Shown one piece after another: positions 1 to 9,533 of a stretch of 64,000 nucleotides of DNA (positions within the stretch are counted from its first letter, which is position 1; each line of letters begins with the position of its first letter). Both the position numbers and the translations under genes were made by a program. The notes under the pieces were generated by a model, which saw only the letters and a list, made by a program, of their open reading frames with translations, did not search any database and was not told where the DNA came from. The stretch is taken from contig CAWDZB010000012.1 of NCBI GenBank assembly GCA_963806685.1, positions 62,001 to 126,000 of the forward strand. The letters are read 5' to 3'. This stretch comes from DDH964 sp963806685. Lineage in GTDB: Bacteria > Desulfobacterota > Desulfuromonadia > Desulfuromonadales > DDH964.

Positions 1-1
1 C

Positions 2-631
2 GGCAAGATCATCAAGTCGGACATGCTGCTGTGGGCCAACGGCCGCACCGGCAATGCGGCCGGGCTCAGCCTCGAGACGCTGGGCCTCACGGCCGACCAC
101 CGCGGCCACCTCGCCGTGAACGAAGCCTACCAGACCGCCCTTCCCCACATCTACGCCGTCGGGGACATCGTCGGCTTTCCCAACCTGGCGAGCGCCGCCT
201 ACGACCAGGGGCGCTGCGCCGGGGCGCACATCGCCACCGGGCGCTGCGACGAGCGCCGGGTCAAGGACATCCCGACCGGGATCTTCACCACCCCGGAAAT
301 CAGCTGCGTGGGGAAGACCGAGCGGGAGCTGACCGCGGAGCGGGTTCCCTACGAGGTCGGGCGCTCCTTCTTCCGCCACCTGGCCCGCGGCCAGATCACC
401 GGCCACACCGCCGGCATGCTCAAGCTGCTCTTCCACCGCGAGACCCTGGAGATCCTCGGCATCCACTGCTTCGGCCACAGCGCCGCAGAGATCCTCCATA
501 TCGGCCAGGCGATCATGGCCCAGCCGGCCCCCGGCAACACCGTCAAGTACTTTATCAATACCACCTTCAACTACCCGACCATGGCCGAGGCCTACCGGGT
601 GGCGGCGCTGAACGGCTACAACCGGCTGTGA
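2..631 (+). CDS. sthA: Soluble pyridine nucleotide transhydrogenase, C-terminal part (partial at window edge)
   Basis: This is the C-terminal 209 residues of a flavoprotein of the dihydrolipoamide dehydrogenase fold; the N-terminus lies left of the window. The visible part carries the FAD-contacting segment 'YAVGDIVGFPNLASAAYDQG' and the dimerisation domain ending 'NTTFNYPTMAEAYRVAALNG', a tail typical of the Si-specific NAD(P)+ transhydrogenase SthA. Family knowledge: the enzyme moves reducing equivalents between NADPH and NADH in the cytosol. It differs from lipoamide dehydrogenase in lacking the usual CxxxxC disulfide, which cannot be checked here because that region is missing. The next gene starts 90 bp downstream, and no terminator is obvious between them. 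Identity is well supported by the tail sequence. Confidence 0.9.
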   Translation, partial: GKIIKSDMLLWANGRTGNAAGLSLETLGLTADHRGHLAVNEAYQTALPHIYAVGDIVGFPNLASAAYDQGRCAGAHIATGRCDERRVKDIPTGIFTTPEISCVGKTERELTAERVPYEVGRSFFRHLARGQITGHTAGMLKLLFHRETLEILGIHCFGHSAAEILHIGQAIMAQPAPGNTVKYFINTTFNYPTMAEAYRVAALNGYNRL

Positions 632-721
632 GGCGCACCCGGAAGGCGGAGGGCGGCCAAAGGATCCTGGCGGCCAGGACCAGTAGCACGCTCTCCCGGA
701 AAAGGAGATGGAGATGCCGTC

Positions 722-3229
722 ATGAACCATGAGCTGTTATTCAGCCTGACCTGCAACGCCGCCCTGCTCCTGTCGCTCGGGCTGATTTTCGACATTTTCT
801 ACCACCGGCAAGGCACCCCCAGCCGCCTGGCCCAGTTCGCCTTCGGTCTCGCCATCGGCCTGGTGGCGATCGTCCTGATGGCGACCCCGGCCCGCTGGCT
901 CTCGGGGGTTATCTTCGACACCCGCACCATCCTGATCGGGGTGACGGGGCTCTTCTTCGGCCCCCTGCCGACCCTCGCCGCCATGGCGGTCGCGGCCGCC
1001 TACCGAATCAGTCTCGGCGGCGGCGGGGCCGCCATGGGAGTCGCCACCATCCTCGCGGCCGGCCTGATCGGCCTGGCCTGGCGCCACTACCGCTGGCGCG
1101 AATCCCGGGAGTTCTCCTTCGCCGAACTTTTCCTGTTCGGCCTGGTGGTGCACGGCGTCATGATCCTCTGCATAGTCCTGCTGCCACCGGAGGTCCAGCA
1201 ACGGACCTTTCGTGCCCTGGTTCTGCCCGCCCTGCTCATCTTCCCCGTCGGGACCGCCCTTTTGGGGAACCTGTTGACCAGCCGGCAGCGCCGCCACCGG
1301 TTCGAATCCGAGCTGGTGGCCAGCGAGGAGCTGCACCGTTCCATACTGCAGACGACGATGGACGGCATCTGGCGGAACGACCCGCAGGGGCGGCTGATCG
1401 AGGTCAACGATGCCTACTGCCGGATGAGCGGCTACAGCCGGGAGGAGCTGATGGCGATGACTGTCGCCGACCTCGAGGCCTGCGAGGGCCCGGAAGAAAT
1501 CGCCGCTCATATCGGGGAGCTCCGAGCCCAGGAGACCACTCGCTTCGAATCGCAGCACCGCCGCAAGGACGGCAGCATCTTCGACGTCGAGGTCAGTGCC
1601 CAGTACCTGGCCGTAGCGGGGGGGCAGTGCGTGGCCTTCCTGCGGGACATTACCGAACGCAAACAGGCCGCGCAGGCTCTGCAGGTAAGCCGCCAGCAGT
1701 ATATCGACCTGGTGGAAAGAACCCCGGATCTCATCGCCCGGGTCGATACCGCCGGACGCCTGGTTTTCGCGAACCATGCCGCGGAACGAATCTACGGGCT
1801 TGCCCCGCAGAAATGCATCGGCCGCCTCGTCTTCGATTTCATCCATCCCGGGGACCGGGCTGCGACCGTGGCCGCTTTCGAGAACTGGCTGGTCAGCGGG
1901 AAGACGGTCTTCTTCCATGAAAACCGCCAGGTCGGCATCGATGGCCGGGAACATTACATGGCTTGGTCGATCCGCGCCGAGCGCGACGGAAACGGCAAGA
2001 TCAGTGGGTTGGCCGGTACGGCACGGGACATCACCGAAAACAAGCGCGCCGAGACAGAAAGGTCCCGGCTAGAAGGACAGCTGCAGCAGGCCCAGCGCAT
2101 GGAAAGTCTGGGCGTCCTGGCCGGCGGCATCGCCCACGACTTCAACAATATCCTGATGGCCATCCTGGGTAATGCTGATCTGGCGTTAATGCGCCTCCCG
2201 GCTGAATCTCCCGCGGTCGGCAACCTGCAGCAGATCGAAAGCGCGACCCGCAAGGCTGCCGATCTCGCCGGCCAGATGCTTGCCTACTCGGGGAAAGGCC
2301 GGTTCCTCGTCGAGCCGATCGACCTCAATCGGCTCATCGAGGAGATGATCCACATCCTCAGGGTCAGCATCTCCAAGAAAGCCGTCCTGAAATTCAACTA
2401 CGGCCAGGAAATCCCCGCCGTCGAGGGGGATGCCACCCAACTGCGCCAGATCCTCATGAACCTGGTGATCAATGCCTCGGAGGCGATTGGCGACCGCAGC
2501 GGGTTTATCGCCATCTCCACCGGCGTGGCCGAATGCGACCCCGCCTACCTGCACGGCACCCCCCTCGACGACGAGCTGCCGGCCGGAAACTACGCCTTCG
2601 TCGAAGTGGCCGACACCGGCTGCGGCATGGACGACGCAACCCTTCAGCGCCTCTACGAGCCCTTCTTCACCACCAAGTTCACCGGGCGCGGCCTCGGCAT
2701 GGCGGCGACCCTCGGCATCGTCCGCGGCCACAAGGGCGCCATCAGGGTCGACAGCACGGTCGGCAAGGGGACCACCTTCCGGGTGCTGCTGCCGGCCTCG
2801 ACCCGGGCCACCCTGTCCGCGGACACCGGCGCCACGGGATCGGAATGGCGGGGGAGCGGGACGGTTCTGCTGGTCGACGACGAGGAGACGCTGCGCGCCG
2901 TCGGCAGGGAGATGCTCCAGGAACTGGGCTACAGGGTGCTGCTCGCCAGCGACGGCCGCGAAGCGGTGGGCCTCTTCCGGGAGCGCCACGGGGAGATCGA
3001 CTGGGTCCTGATGGACCTGACCATGCCCCATCTCGACGGCGAGCAGGCTTTTCGGGAGCTGCGCCGCATCGACCCGGCGGCCCGGGTCATTATGACCAGC
3101 GGCTACACCGAACAGGAAATCAGTCAGAAATTCCTGGGCGAGGGGATGGCCGGTTTTCTCCAGAAACCGTTTCGGGTTTCGGACCTGTGCGCTGTGCTGC
3201 GCGCCATGGAGGAGAATGCCGGCAGGTAA
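722..3229 (+). CDS. Hybrid sensor histidine kinase: 5TM domain, two PAS, HisKA, HATPase, receiver
   Basis: 835-residue membrane signalling protein. Residues 1-190 form a LytS-type five-helix sensor block. PAS domains lie at about 201-315 and 325-440, each ending in a 'DIT' motif. The HisKA phospho-acceptor is H472 in 'GGIAHDFNNIL'. ATPase N-box residues are near 580-590, the G1 box 'DTGCGM' near 631 and 'GRGLGM' near 655. A receiver domain occupies about 713-830 with acidic pair D719/D720, probable phospho-acceptor D765 and K815. The kinase belongs to the HDFNN subclass common in hybrid kinases. The carboxy-terminal receiver implies a phosphorelay, but no partner is encoded next to it. It lies 125 bp upstream of an efflux operon; control of that operon is only a guess from position. 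Confidence 0.9.
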   Translation: MNHELLFSLTCNAALLLSLGLIFDIFYHRQGTPSRLAQFAFGLAIGLVAIVLMATPARWLSGVIFDTRTILIGVTGLFFGPLPTLAAMAVAAAYRISLGGGGAAMGVATILAAGLIGLAWRHYRWRESREFSFAELFLFGLVVHGVMILCIVLLPPEVQQRTFRALVLPALLIFPVGTALLGNLLTSRQRRHRFESELVASEELHRSILQTTMDGIWRNDPQGRLIEVNDAYCRMSGYSREELMAMTVADLEACEGPEEIAAHIGELRAQETTRFESQHRRKDGSIFDVEVSAQYLAVAGGQCVAFLRDITERKQAAQALQVSRQQYIDLVERTPDLIARVDTAGRLVFANHAAERIYGLAPQKCIGRLVFDFIHPGDRAATVAAFENWLVSGKTVFFHENRQVGIDGREHYMAWSIRAERDGNGKISGLAGTARDITENKRAETERSRLEGQLQQAQRMESLGVLAGGIAHDFNNILMAILGNADLALMRLPAESPAVGNLQQIESATRKAADLAGQMLAYSGKGRFLVEPIDLNRLIEEMIHILRVSISKKAVLKFNYGQEIPAVEGDATQLRQILMNLVINASEAIGDRSGFIAISTGVAECDPAYLHGTPLDDELPAGNYAFVEVADTGCGMDDATLQRLYEPFFTTKFTGRGLGMAATLGIVRGHKGAIRVDSTVGKGTTFRVLLPASTRATLSADTGATGSEWRGSGTVLLVDDEETLRAVGREMLQELGYRVLLASDGREAVGLFRERHGEIDWVLMDLTMPHLDGEQAFRELRRIDPAARVIMTSGYTEQEISQKFLGEGMAGFLQKPFRVSDLCAVLRAMEENAGR

Positions 3230-3354
3230 CGCCCCTGCCCGCCTCTTCCAACACGGCCGGAGGCCTGTCGCCCACCTTGCCTTGCTGACCCTGGCCGGAA
3301 CCGGATATTTTCCCACCCCCTGCAAAATCCCCGATTTCCCCTATGCTTTAGGGT

Positions 3355-4848
3355 ATGGACTCCAAAGGGAACCATCACTTCGAACCGACCGAAATGCCCC
3401 CTCCCGACGTCGCCGGCCCAACCGTTCACCGGGCCATGCCTGGTTCAGGGTGGGGAGGGGTCTGCCTGGCTCTGGTCCTGCTCACGGGCTGTACCGCTTA
3501 CCGACCGCAGCCCCTTAGCCGGGATGCCGTGGAAAAACGGCTACAACAGCCGACCCCGGCGGAGCTGCAGATTCTTGCCGCCCAGATCGACCACCCCCTG
3601 CTGCCCCCGGCGGCCCTGCACCCCGACCAGGACCTCACCCCCGACAGCGCCGCCATCCTCGCCGTCCTGCTCAACCCCGACCTGCGCACGGCCCGGGACC
3701 GGCGTGGTCTCGCCGCCGCCCAGCTGCTGGCGGCGGGCCTGCTCCCCGACCCCGAACTGGATCTCGGCCTGGAGCTTCCAACCGGCGCCGGAACCGGGAA
3801 AGTAACCGCCTACGGCCTCGGCCTGAACTGGGAGGCGAGCGCCCTGCTCGCCCGCGCGCCGCGACAGGACCGGGCCCGGGCGGCGCAACAGCAGGTCGAC
3901 CTTGCTGTCGCCTGGCAGGAATGGCAGGTCGCCCAGGGAGCCAAGGCGGCGGTCTACCGGCTGAAGATCCTCGAGGATCAGCTCGATCTGGTCCGGGAGG
4001 AGAGGGCGCGGACCGGGGAAACCCTGGAACGGGTTGCCCGGGAGGTCACGGCCGGGGGCTTGACCGATGTCGACCTCCAGGCCGCCAGAACCGCCGACGT
4101 CAAGGCCCGGACGGGACAGCTCGAGCTGGAGAAGCAGGCCCTGGCGCAGCGTCGGAAGCTGCGGCAGCTGCTTGGACTGCCGGCGGAGGCGGACCTACGG
4201 CTGGCCAAAACGATCAGGCTGCCGGAACCGACGCCCGCACCCCCGGCCGCCGCCCTGCTCACGGGGTTGGAACAGCGGCGCCTCGACCTGCTCGCCCTGC
4301 GGCGGGGCTACGCCAGCCAGGAAGGCGCACTGCGGGCCGCAGTCCTGGAGCAGTTTCCCAAGATTCGCCTCGGGCCGACCTTCCACCGAGACACGGACGG
4401 AGTGCGGACCATCGGTTTCAGCGTCGCCATCGACCTCCCCATCTTCGACCGCAACCGGGGCCGGATCGCAGAGGCGCAGGCTACCCGGCAGCTGCTCTTC
4501 GACGAGTATGCCAACCGCGTCTTCGAGGCCCGTTCCGACATCGCCGCGCTCAGGGAAGGGCTGGGCATCGCCGGTGAGCAACTCGCCCTGGCCAGGGCCA
4601 CCGCCGCCCAAAACCAAGAGCGGGCGCAAAACTATGCCGGAGCGCTTGCGGATGGGCGCATCGACGGCCTAGCCGCCGCAAGCGCCTGGCAGGACTGGGC
4701 CGATGCCCGGATGCGGGAGCTGCAACGGGCAGGGGAGCTGGTTCAGGCGCAGGTGGCCCTGCAACTGGCCGCCGGCTTCTACCGGTTGCCACCGCCGGAA
4801 ATGGCCGGCAGGAAGGCGGCGGCCGCGGTGCAAGGGGATTCGCCATGA
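3355..4848 (+). CDS. Outer-membrane efflux protein of RND system (TolC/CusC family lipoprotein)
   Basis: 497 residues if read from the first ATG. A second ATG at 3436 would start directly before the hydrophobic segment, but that version lacks positive charges before the helix, so the longer start is kept with caution. A lipobox 'LVLLTGC' around residue 46 predicts an acylated outer-membrane protein. Two outer-membrane-efflux repeats follow, rich in Ala, Gln and Arg with long helical stretches as in the TolC tunnel. It is the first gene of a tripartite pump operon and overlaps the adaptor gene by 4 bases (ATGA). Family role: the exit duct that spans periplasm and outer membrane. Substrate is not readable from the sequence. 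Confidence 0.88.
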   Translation: MDSKGNHHFEPTEMPPPDVAGPTVHRAMPGSGWGGVCLALVLLTGCTAYRPQPLSRDAVEKRLQQPTPAELQILAAQIDHPLLPPAALHPDQDLTPDSAAILAVLLNPDLRTARDRRGLAAAQLLAAGLLPDPELDLGLELPTGAGTGKVTAYGLGLNWEASALLARAPRQDRARAAQQQVDLAVAWQEWQVAQGAKAAVYRLKILEDQLDLVREERARTGETLERVAREVTAGGLTDVDLQAARTADVKARTGQLELEKQALAQRRKLRQLLGLPAEADLRLAKTIRLPEPTPAPPAAALLTGLEQRRLDLLALRRGYASQEGALRAAVLEQFPKIRLGPTFHRDTDGVRTIGFSVAIDLPIFDRNRGRIAEAQATRQLLFDEYANRVFEARSDIAALREGLGIAGEQLALARATAAQNQERAQNYAGALADGRIDGLAAASAWQDWADARMRELQRAGELVQAQVALQLAAGFYRLPPPEMAGRKAAAAVQGDSP

Positions 4849-5942
4849 AACGACCACTGCTTTGGCCCGGCCGCCGGCATGCCTGGCGGCTGATCCCGGT
4901 TTTCCTGATCTGCCTTGGAATTGCCGCGCTCGGGGCGGAGGTTCCCGCGGTGGGCGGCGCACCGGGCCTTGACGGTCCCGGTCTGTTCGCGACCTCGTTG
5001 CCGGCCACGCGCAGCTTCACCAGAACCCTGCCCTGGTTCGGCCGCGTCGAGGCCCTGACCGTGGTGGAGCTACGCGCCGCGGTCGACGGTCGCGTGACGG
5101 CCCTGGCCGTGAGGGACGGCGCGGAGGTGAAGACCGGAGAGCTGCTGCTGCGCCTGGGCGGGCCGCGCATCGCCAGCGAGCAGACCGGGCTGCGGGCACG
5201 GATCGATGCCCTGGCGACCCGGCGCGATTTGCAGCGCCAGACCCTGGCCCGACTCGAGCAGTCGCTGCGGAATAAACTGGCAACCCGCAATCAGGTGGCG
5301 GCGGCCCGCCAGCACCTGGTCGAACTGGAAGAGGGTCTCGGCCAGGTGCGCCGCGACCTGGCGACCCTGCGGCGAAACAGCCGCGTGGTCGCCCCGGTCG
5401 CCGGTACGTTCACCGGCCGCCGGGTCAACACCGGGCAGGACGTGGCGGCCGGCGAGGTGCTCGGCACCGTCATCGGCCGCCGGCTACGCATCACCGCGGC
5501 GCTCTTCCCGCCGCCGGGAGCCCGCCTTGCCGGGCAGGCGGTGACCGTGGAGGAGACCGACGGCAAGGCCCTGAGCGGCCGGGTCGCAGTCCTTCTGCCC
5601 GAGGCGGATGGCAACGGGGCGACCCGGGTGTGGCTCGAGGGACCCCAGTTCGACCGCAACCTGCTCGCCGGGCAGACCGTTGCCGGAACCCTCCTGCTGG
5701 AGACCCGGGCCGGGGCGCTGGCGGTGCCGAAGGGTGCCATCGTCTACGACGAACAGGAGCATCCCCTGGTCTTCGTTCGCAGCGGCGGTGACTTTCTGCC
5801 GCAGCCGGTGGAAACTGGCCTGGAGCAGGACGGCTGGGTGGAGATCCGCTCCGGTCTCGAACCGACCCAGGCGGTGGTCACCCGCGGCGCCTACGAGCTT
5901 TACTACCGCCGCTTCGGCCAGCAGTTCAAGGTCCCGGACTAA
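4845..5942 (+). CDS. RND efflux periplasmic adaptor (membrane-fusion protein)
   Basis: 365 residues with an N-terminal hydrophobic signal or anchor (about residues 10-35). The split lipoyl/barrel-sandwich pattern is visible: 'VDGRVTALAVRDGAEVKTGE' near 80-100, then a helical hairpin rich in Arg and Leu, then 'VVAPVAGTFTGRRVNTGQDV' near 180-200. A beta-barrel and membrane-proximal region follow, with 'AVPKGAIVYDEQEHPLVFVR' near 290-310. This layout is that of HlyD/AcrA adaptors, which join the inner-membrane pump to the outer-membrane channel. The start overlaps the upstream gene by ATGA, implying translational coupling, and the pump gene follows after 4 bases. The substrate is unknown. Confidence 0.9.
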   Translation: MKRPLLWPGRRHAWRLIPVFLICLGIAALGAEVPAVGGAPGLDGPGLFATSLPATRSFTRTLPWFGRVEALTVVELRAAVDGRVTALAVRDGAEVKTGELLLRLGGPRIASEQTGLRARIDALATRRDLQRQTLARLEQSLRNKLATRNQVAAARQHLVELEEGLGQVRRDLATLRRNSRVVAPVAGTFTGRRVNTGQDVAAGEVLGTVIGRRLRITAALFPPPGARLAGQAVTVEETDGKALSGRVAVLLPEADGNGATRVWLEGPQFDRNLLAGQTVAGTLLLETRAGALAVPKGAIVYDEQEHPLVFVRSGGDFLPQPVETGLEQDGWVEIRSGLEPTQAVVTRGAYELYYRRFGQQFKVPD

Positions 5943-5946
5943 AGTC

Positions 5947-8900
5947 ATGCGCAAGCTGCTGCAGAGCGTCATCGACAACCCGATCGGCGTCGTCCTGCTG
6001 GTCCTGGTCGCGGCCTGGAGCGGCATCTTCGCCCTGCTGCACCTGCCGGTGGGGCTCTTCCCCGGGCTCGACGTGCCGGTGGTGAACATCATCTCCCACC
6101 TGCCGGGGGCCGGCGCCGAGGAGCTGGAGCTGCTCGTCACCCGCCCCATAGAGGACCGGGTCCGCACCATCACCGGCCTGCGCCGCGTCGCCTCCACCTC
6201 CATCGAGGGGGTCTCGCAGGTAACGGCCGAATTCGCACCGGGGACCAGCCTCGCTGCCGCCCGCCAACTGGTTCAGGCGGAGCTGGGTGCCGCCCGCGGC
6301 GCGCTGCCGGCCGGGGTCACCCCGACCCTGGAGAACATCGGCACCACCCTGCAGGAGGTCGCCGGCTACGTGGTCTACGGCGGCAGCAGCCCCGGCGCCT
6401 TGCGCAACACGGTACAGATCGACCTGGCCAGCCGCCTGATGGGAGTGGCGGGGGTCGCCCGGGTCGAGGTCCTGGGCGGCGACGAACCGGCCTTCCTGGT
6501 GCGGCTGCGGCCGCAGGACCTGGCCCGCAACCACCTGACGCTACAGGCGGTGAGTGCCGCGCTGTCCCGCTACAACCGGATCGAGGCGGCCGACTACCTT
6601 GAGCGGGGCGGGCGGGAATACCTGATCCGCGGCGACAGCCGCCTGCAGGACGCCGCCGACCTTCGCGCCGTGCCGGTGGTCAGTGACGGGGCGCATTCGG
6701 TCCTTTTGGGGGACGTGGCGACGGTCGCCGCCGGCCGGGCGCCGCGCCACTACCGGGTGCATGGCAACGGCAGGCCGGCGGTGGCCTTCGTCGTCAGCAA
6801 GCAGCCCGGCGCCAGCACCCTGGCGGTGGTCCGGGGGGTCGACCGCGAACTCGCGCAGGTCAAATCCCTGCTGCCGACCGGCAGCGAGGTCCGCAAGTTC
6901 TACGACCAGGCCGACCTCATCGACGAAGTTCGCGCCGACCTCTTCAACGACCTGCTGCTCGGCGCGCTGCTGGCGGCGGCGATCCTCTTCTTCTTCATGG
7001 GGACCTGGCAGGGGACCCTGATCGTCACCGCCGCCATCCCCGTCGCCCTGCTCGGGACCCTGGGGCTGATGCAGGCCCTCGGCCAGAGCCTCAACGTCAT
7101 CACCCTGTCGGCCCTGACCCTGGCGGTGGGGCTGGTGGTCGACGACGCCATCGTCGTCGCCGAGTGCGTGGTGCGCCAGCTGCGGGACAGCCACGATCGG
7201 CGCGCTGCCAGCCTGGAAGGAGCGGCGCAGATCGCAGGCCCGGACGCCGCCGGCACCTTCACCACCGTGGCGGCCTTCGCTCCCCTGCTCTTCCTGGGCG
7301 GCCTTGCCGGCCTCTTCGTCCGCCCCTTCGGGCTGGTGGTGAGCCTCTCCCTGCTGGTCTCCCTGCTGGTCTCGCTGACCCTGGTCCCCCTCGCCTTCAG
7401 CCGCATCGGCGTCACCGGCCGCCGGCGACCGTTCGGGGCGCGGCTGCTGGCCTGGCTCGAAGCGACGCTGCAAAAAATTCTCGCCTTCGGCTTCGCCCAC
7501 CGCGGCCCGGTGCTGCTGCTCGGCGTGGCGCTGCTGTGCCTGGGGGGGCTCGCCGCCTTCCTCGGGCCGGCCAACGTCCTGCCGGCCATCGACGAGGGGG
7601 CGCTGCTGATCGAGTACGTGATGCCGCCGGGAACCTCGCTGGCCGAGAGCAACCGGGTCGGCGACCTGCTGGAGCGCCAGGCCCTGGCCCAGCCGGAGGT
7701 GGCGACGGTCTACCGGCGCACCGGCTCGCCACAGCGGGGATTTCAGATCGAGGGGGTCAACCGGGGGGAGCTGACCATCAAGCTCGAGCCGAGGGCGCAA
7801 CGCACGCAGACGGTGAAGCAGATCATGGCCGAGCTGCGGCGCCAGTACAGCCGGATTCCCGGGGTCGCCTTCCTCTACCACCAGCCGACCCAGGAAAAAC
7901 TGGACGAGAGCCTGTCGGGGCTGCCGGCCCTCTTCGGCGTCACGATTTTCGGCAGCGACATGGAGCAGCTGGTCCCCCTCGCCGCCCGGGTCGAGGGCCT
8001 GATGACCGCGGATCCCGCCCTGAGCAACATCATCAACAACACCCGGATCAAGAGCCCGCGGATCATCGTCCGCCCCGACCCGCAGGCCCTGGCCCGCTTT
8101 GGCCTTGCCCCCGAGGATATCTTTGCCACCCTCCGCGCCGGGCGTTTCGGCGTCCCGGCCACCACCATCGTCCGCCAGCGCCAGCAAGTGCAGGTGCTGC
8201 TGCAGAGCGCCGACGCAACCACGACCCTCGACGGCCTGGAGAACCTGCCCGTCGCCACCCCGGCGGGGCAGCTGGTACCGCTCAATCGGCTGGCGGCGAT
8301 CCGCATCGACCACCTCCCCGCCGCCGTGACCCGGCTCAACGGCCAGCGCGAGGTCACCCTGCTGGCCGAGGTCGACGGCAGCATCCCCGCCGCCGTCGAG
8401 CGGCTCGGCCAGAAGTTTGCCGCCCTCGACCTGCCCGAGGGGTACAGCATCACCTTCACCGGCCAGTACCAGGTGCTGCTGCAAACTGCTCGGGATTTCG
8501 CCCTGGTCGCCCTGGCAGCGATCCTGCTGATCTACCTGATCATGGCGATGCAGTTCCGCTCCTGGCTGCAGCCGCTGGTCATCCTGGTGACGATTCCGGT
8601 GGCGCTGGTGGGGGCGATCGTGCTGCTGGTGGTCACCCGGGCCGGGCTCGACGTGTCGGTGGGAATGGGGGTACTAACCCTGGTCGGGATCGCCGTCAAC
8701 AACGCCATCGTCCTGCTCGACTACGCCAACCGCGAGCTGGCCGCCGGACTGACCATTCAGGACGCCCTGCAGTCGGCCGCCTCCGTGCGCCTGCGGCCGA
8801 TCGTGATGACGGCAGCGGCCACCATCTTTGCCCTGCTTCCTGTCGCCCTCAACCCGGCGGTCGGCTCGCGAATCTTCCAGCCCTTCGCCATCGCCGTCAT

Positions 8901-8985
8901 CGGCGGCCTCCTCTCGGCCACCGCGGCGACCCTGGTTCTCGTTCCGGTGTTGCGGACTTATCTGCCGGGGAGAAAGGAAGGATAG
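5947..8985 (+). CDS. RND family efflux pump, inner-membrane transporter
   Basis: 1012 residues, the usual length for an RND pump. The start is the ATG four bases after the adaptor stop; the open frame extends further upstream but that part overlaps the adaptor gene and is spurious. The protein has the expected two-fold repeat: an N-terminal helix, a large periplasmic porter loop, a block of helices, and the same again. The TM4 segment 'LAVGLVVDDAIVVAE' carries the paired Asp residues used for proton relay in AcrB-like (HAE) pumps. The N-terminal portion ('HLPVGLFPGLDVPVV') looks somewhat closer to CusA-like pumps, so drug, solvent or metal export cannot be decided. It is the last gene of the operon that starts at 3355. 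Confidence 0.92.
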   Translation: MRKLLQSVIDNPIGVVLLVLVAAWSGIFALLHLPVGLFPGLDVPVVNIISHLPGAGAEELELLVTRPIEDRVRTITGLRRVASTSIEGVSQVTAEFAPGTSLAAARQLVQAELGAARGALPAGVTPTLENIGTTLQEVAGYVVYGGSSPGALRNTVQIDLASRLMGVAGVARVEVLGGDEPAFLVRLRPQDLARNHLTLQAVSAALSRYNRIEAADYLERGGREYLIRGDSRLQDAADLRAVPVVSDGAHSVLLGDVATVAAGRAPRHYRVHGNGRPAVAFVVSKQPGASTLAVVRGVDRELAQVKSLLPTGSEVRKFYDQADLIDEVRADLFNDLLLGALLAAAILFFFMGTWQGTLIVTAAIPVALLGTLGLMQALGQSLNVITLSALTLAVGLVVDDAIVVAECVVRQLRDSHDRRAASLEGAAQIAGPDAAGTFTTVAAFAPLLFLGGLAGLFVRPFGLVVSLSLLVSLLVSLTLVPLAFSRIGVTGRRRPFGARLLAWLEATLQKILAFGFAHRGPVLLLGVALLCLGGLAAFLGPANVLPAIDEGALLIEYVMPPGTSLAESNRVGDLLERQALAQPEVATVYRRTGSPQRGFQIEGVNRGELTIKLEPRAQRTQTVKQIMAELRRQYSRIPGVAFLYHQPTQEKLDESLSGLPALFGVTIFGSDMEQLVPLAARVEGLMTADPALSNIINNTRIKSPRIIVRPDPQALARFGLAPEDIFATLRAGRFGVPATTIVRQRQQVQVLLQSADATTTLDGLENLPVATPAGQLVPLNRLAAIRIDHLPAAVTRLNGQREVTLLAEVDGSIPAAVERLGQKFAALDLPEGYSITFTGQYQVLLQTARDFALVALAAILLIYLIMAMQFRSWLQPLVILVTIPVALVGAIVLLVVTRAGLDVSVGMGVLTLVGIAVNNAIVLLDYANRELAAGLTIQDALQSAASVRLRPIVMTAAATIFALLPVALNPAVGSRIFQPFAIAVIGGLLSATAATLVLVPVLRTYLPGRKEG

Positions 8986-9131
8986 TTTCGGTATTAAATT
9001 GGAATAAGGCTTCGGACACGAGGCCGCCCGGATTAGTTCCGAGTCAAGGGCTGCTCCCTCACGGGCATCCCGGCCTATAATCAAGACGGACAGGACCCGC
9101 AATACCAGCTGCAGACCTTGGGGGTGAAGAG

Positions 9132-9410
9132 ATGAAAAGCGAACCGAAAGGCAAAAAGGGCGGCGGCGAAGCGCCGCCGGCGAGCGAGCACTACCAGCGC
9201 TATCCGGAAGAGGAGTTCATCGACGAGCAGGAGGAGGACAAGCCCGGGCCTGCGGGAACCGAGCTGGCGGAGCACTTCCGTTCCGTCACGGCAGGCCGGC
9301 AGGGCCACCGGCCGAAAGGAGTGATCGGGGCCGGAGGAACACCCGAGAAAGTGTCGCAGATAGACATGCCCCGATCCCCCATCACAAGACAGGAGCACCA
9401 TACGCAGTGA
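9132..9410 (+). CDS. Small hydrophilic hypothetical protein
   Basis: 92 residues, very polar and charged, rich in Lys, Glu, Pro and Gly, with no hydrophobic core or Cys pairs; it looks largely disordered. A purine-rich ribosome site (GGGGTGAAGAG) sits just before the ATG, and a bidirectional hairpin terminator follows 25 bp after the stop, so the unit is self-contained. The acidic patch 'EEEFIDEQEEDKPG' is its most distinctive stretch. I do not recognise a family. It stands 147 bp after the efflux pump and may be independent of it. Confidence 0.6.
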   Translation: MKSEPKGKKGGGEAPPASEHYQRYPEEEFIDEQEEDKPGPAGTELAEHFRSVTAGRQGHRPKGVIGAGGTPEKVSQIDMPRSPITRQEHHTQ

Positions 9411-9434
9411 CAGTGGGGAAACGATTGTCAGCAA

Positions 9435-9474
9435 AAAGAGGGCAGCCTGGGAAACCTGACTGCCCTCTTTGGTC
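9435..9474. terminator. Bidirectional hairpin terminator
   Basis: Arms AAAGAGGGCAG (9435-9445) and CTGCCCTCTTT (9460-9470) are perfectly complementary over 11 bp. A-rich and T-rich flanks allow it to end both the small plus-strand gene at 9132 and the minus-strand thioredoxin region that converges on it. Confidence 0.8.
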
Positions 9475-9533
9475 CGAAACGCAGGAACGTTTAAATGTCA
9501 AACCTGTCCCCGAGACCGGCCCCCGTTGGGTAC

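Noticed and set aside
2186..3325. Long minus-strand open frame opposite the hybrid kinase
   Set aside because: Product is low-complexity and matches no fold; it is an antisense shadow of a GC-rich coding gene.
6541..8484. 647-codon minus-strand frame opposite the efflux pump
   Set aside because: Composition (Gln, Gly, Arg, Asp rich) and absence of ribosome site mark it as a shadow of the pump gene.
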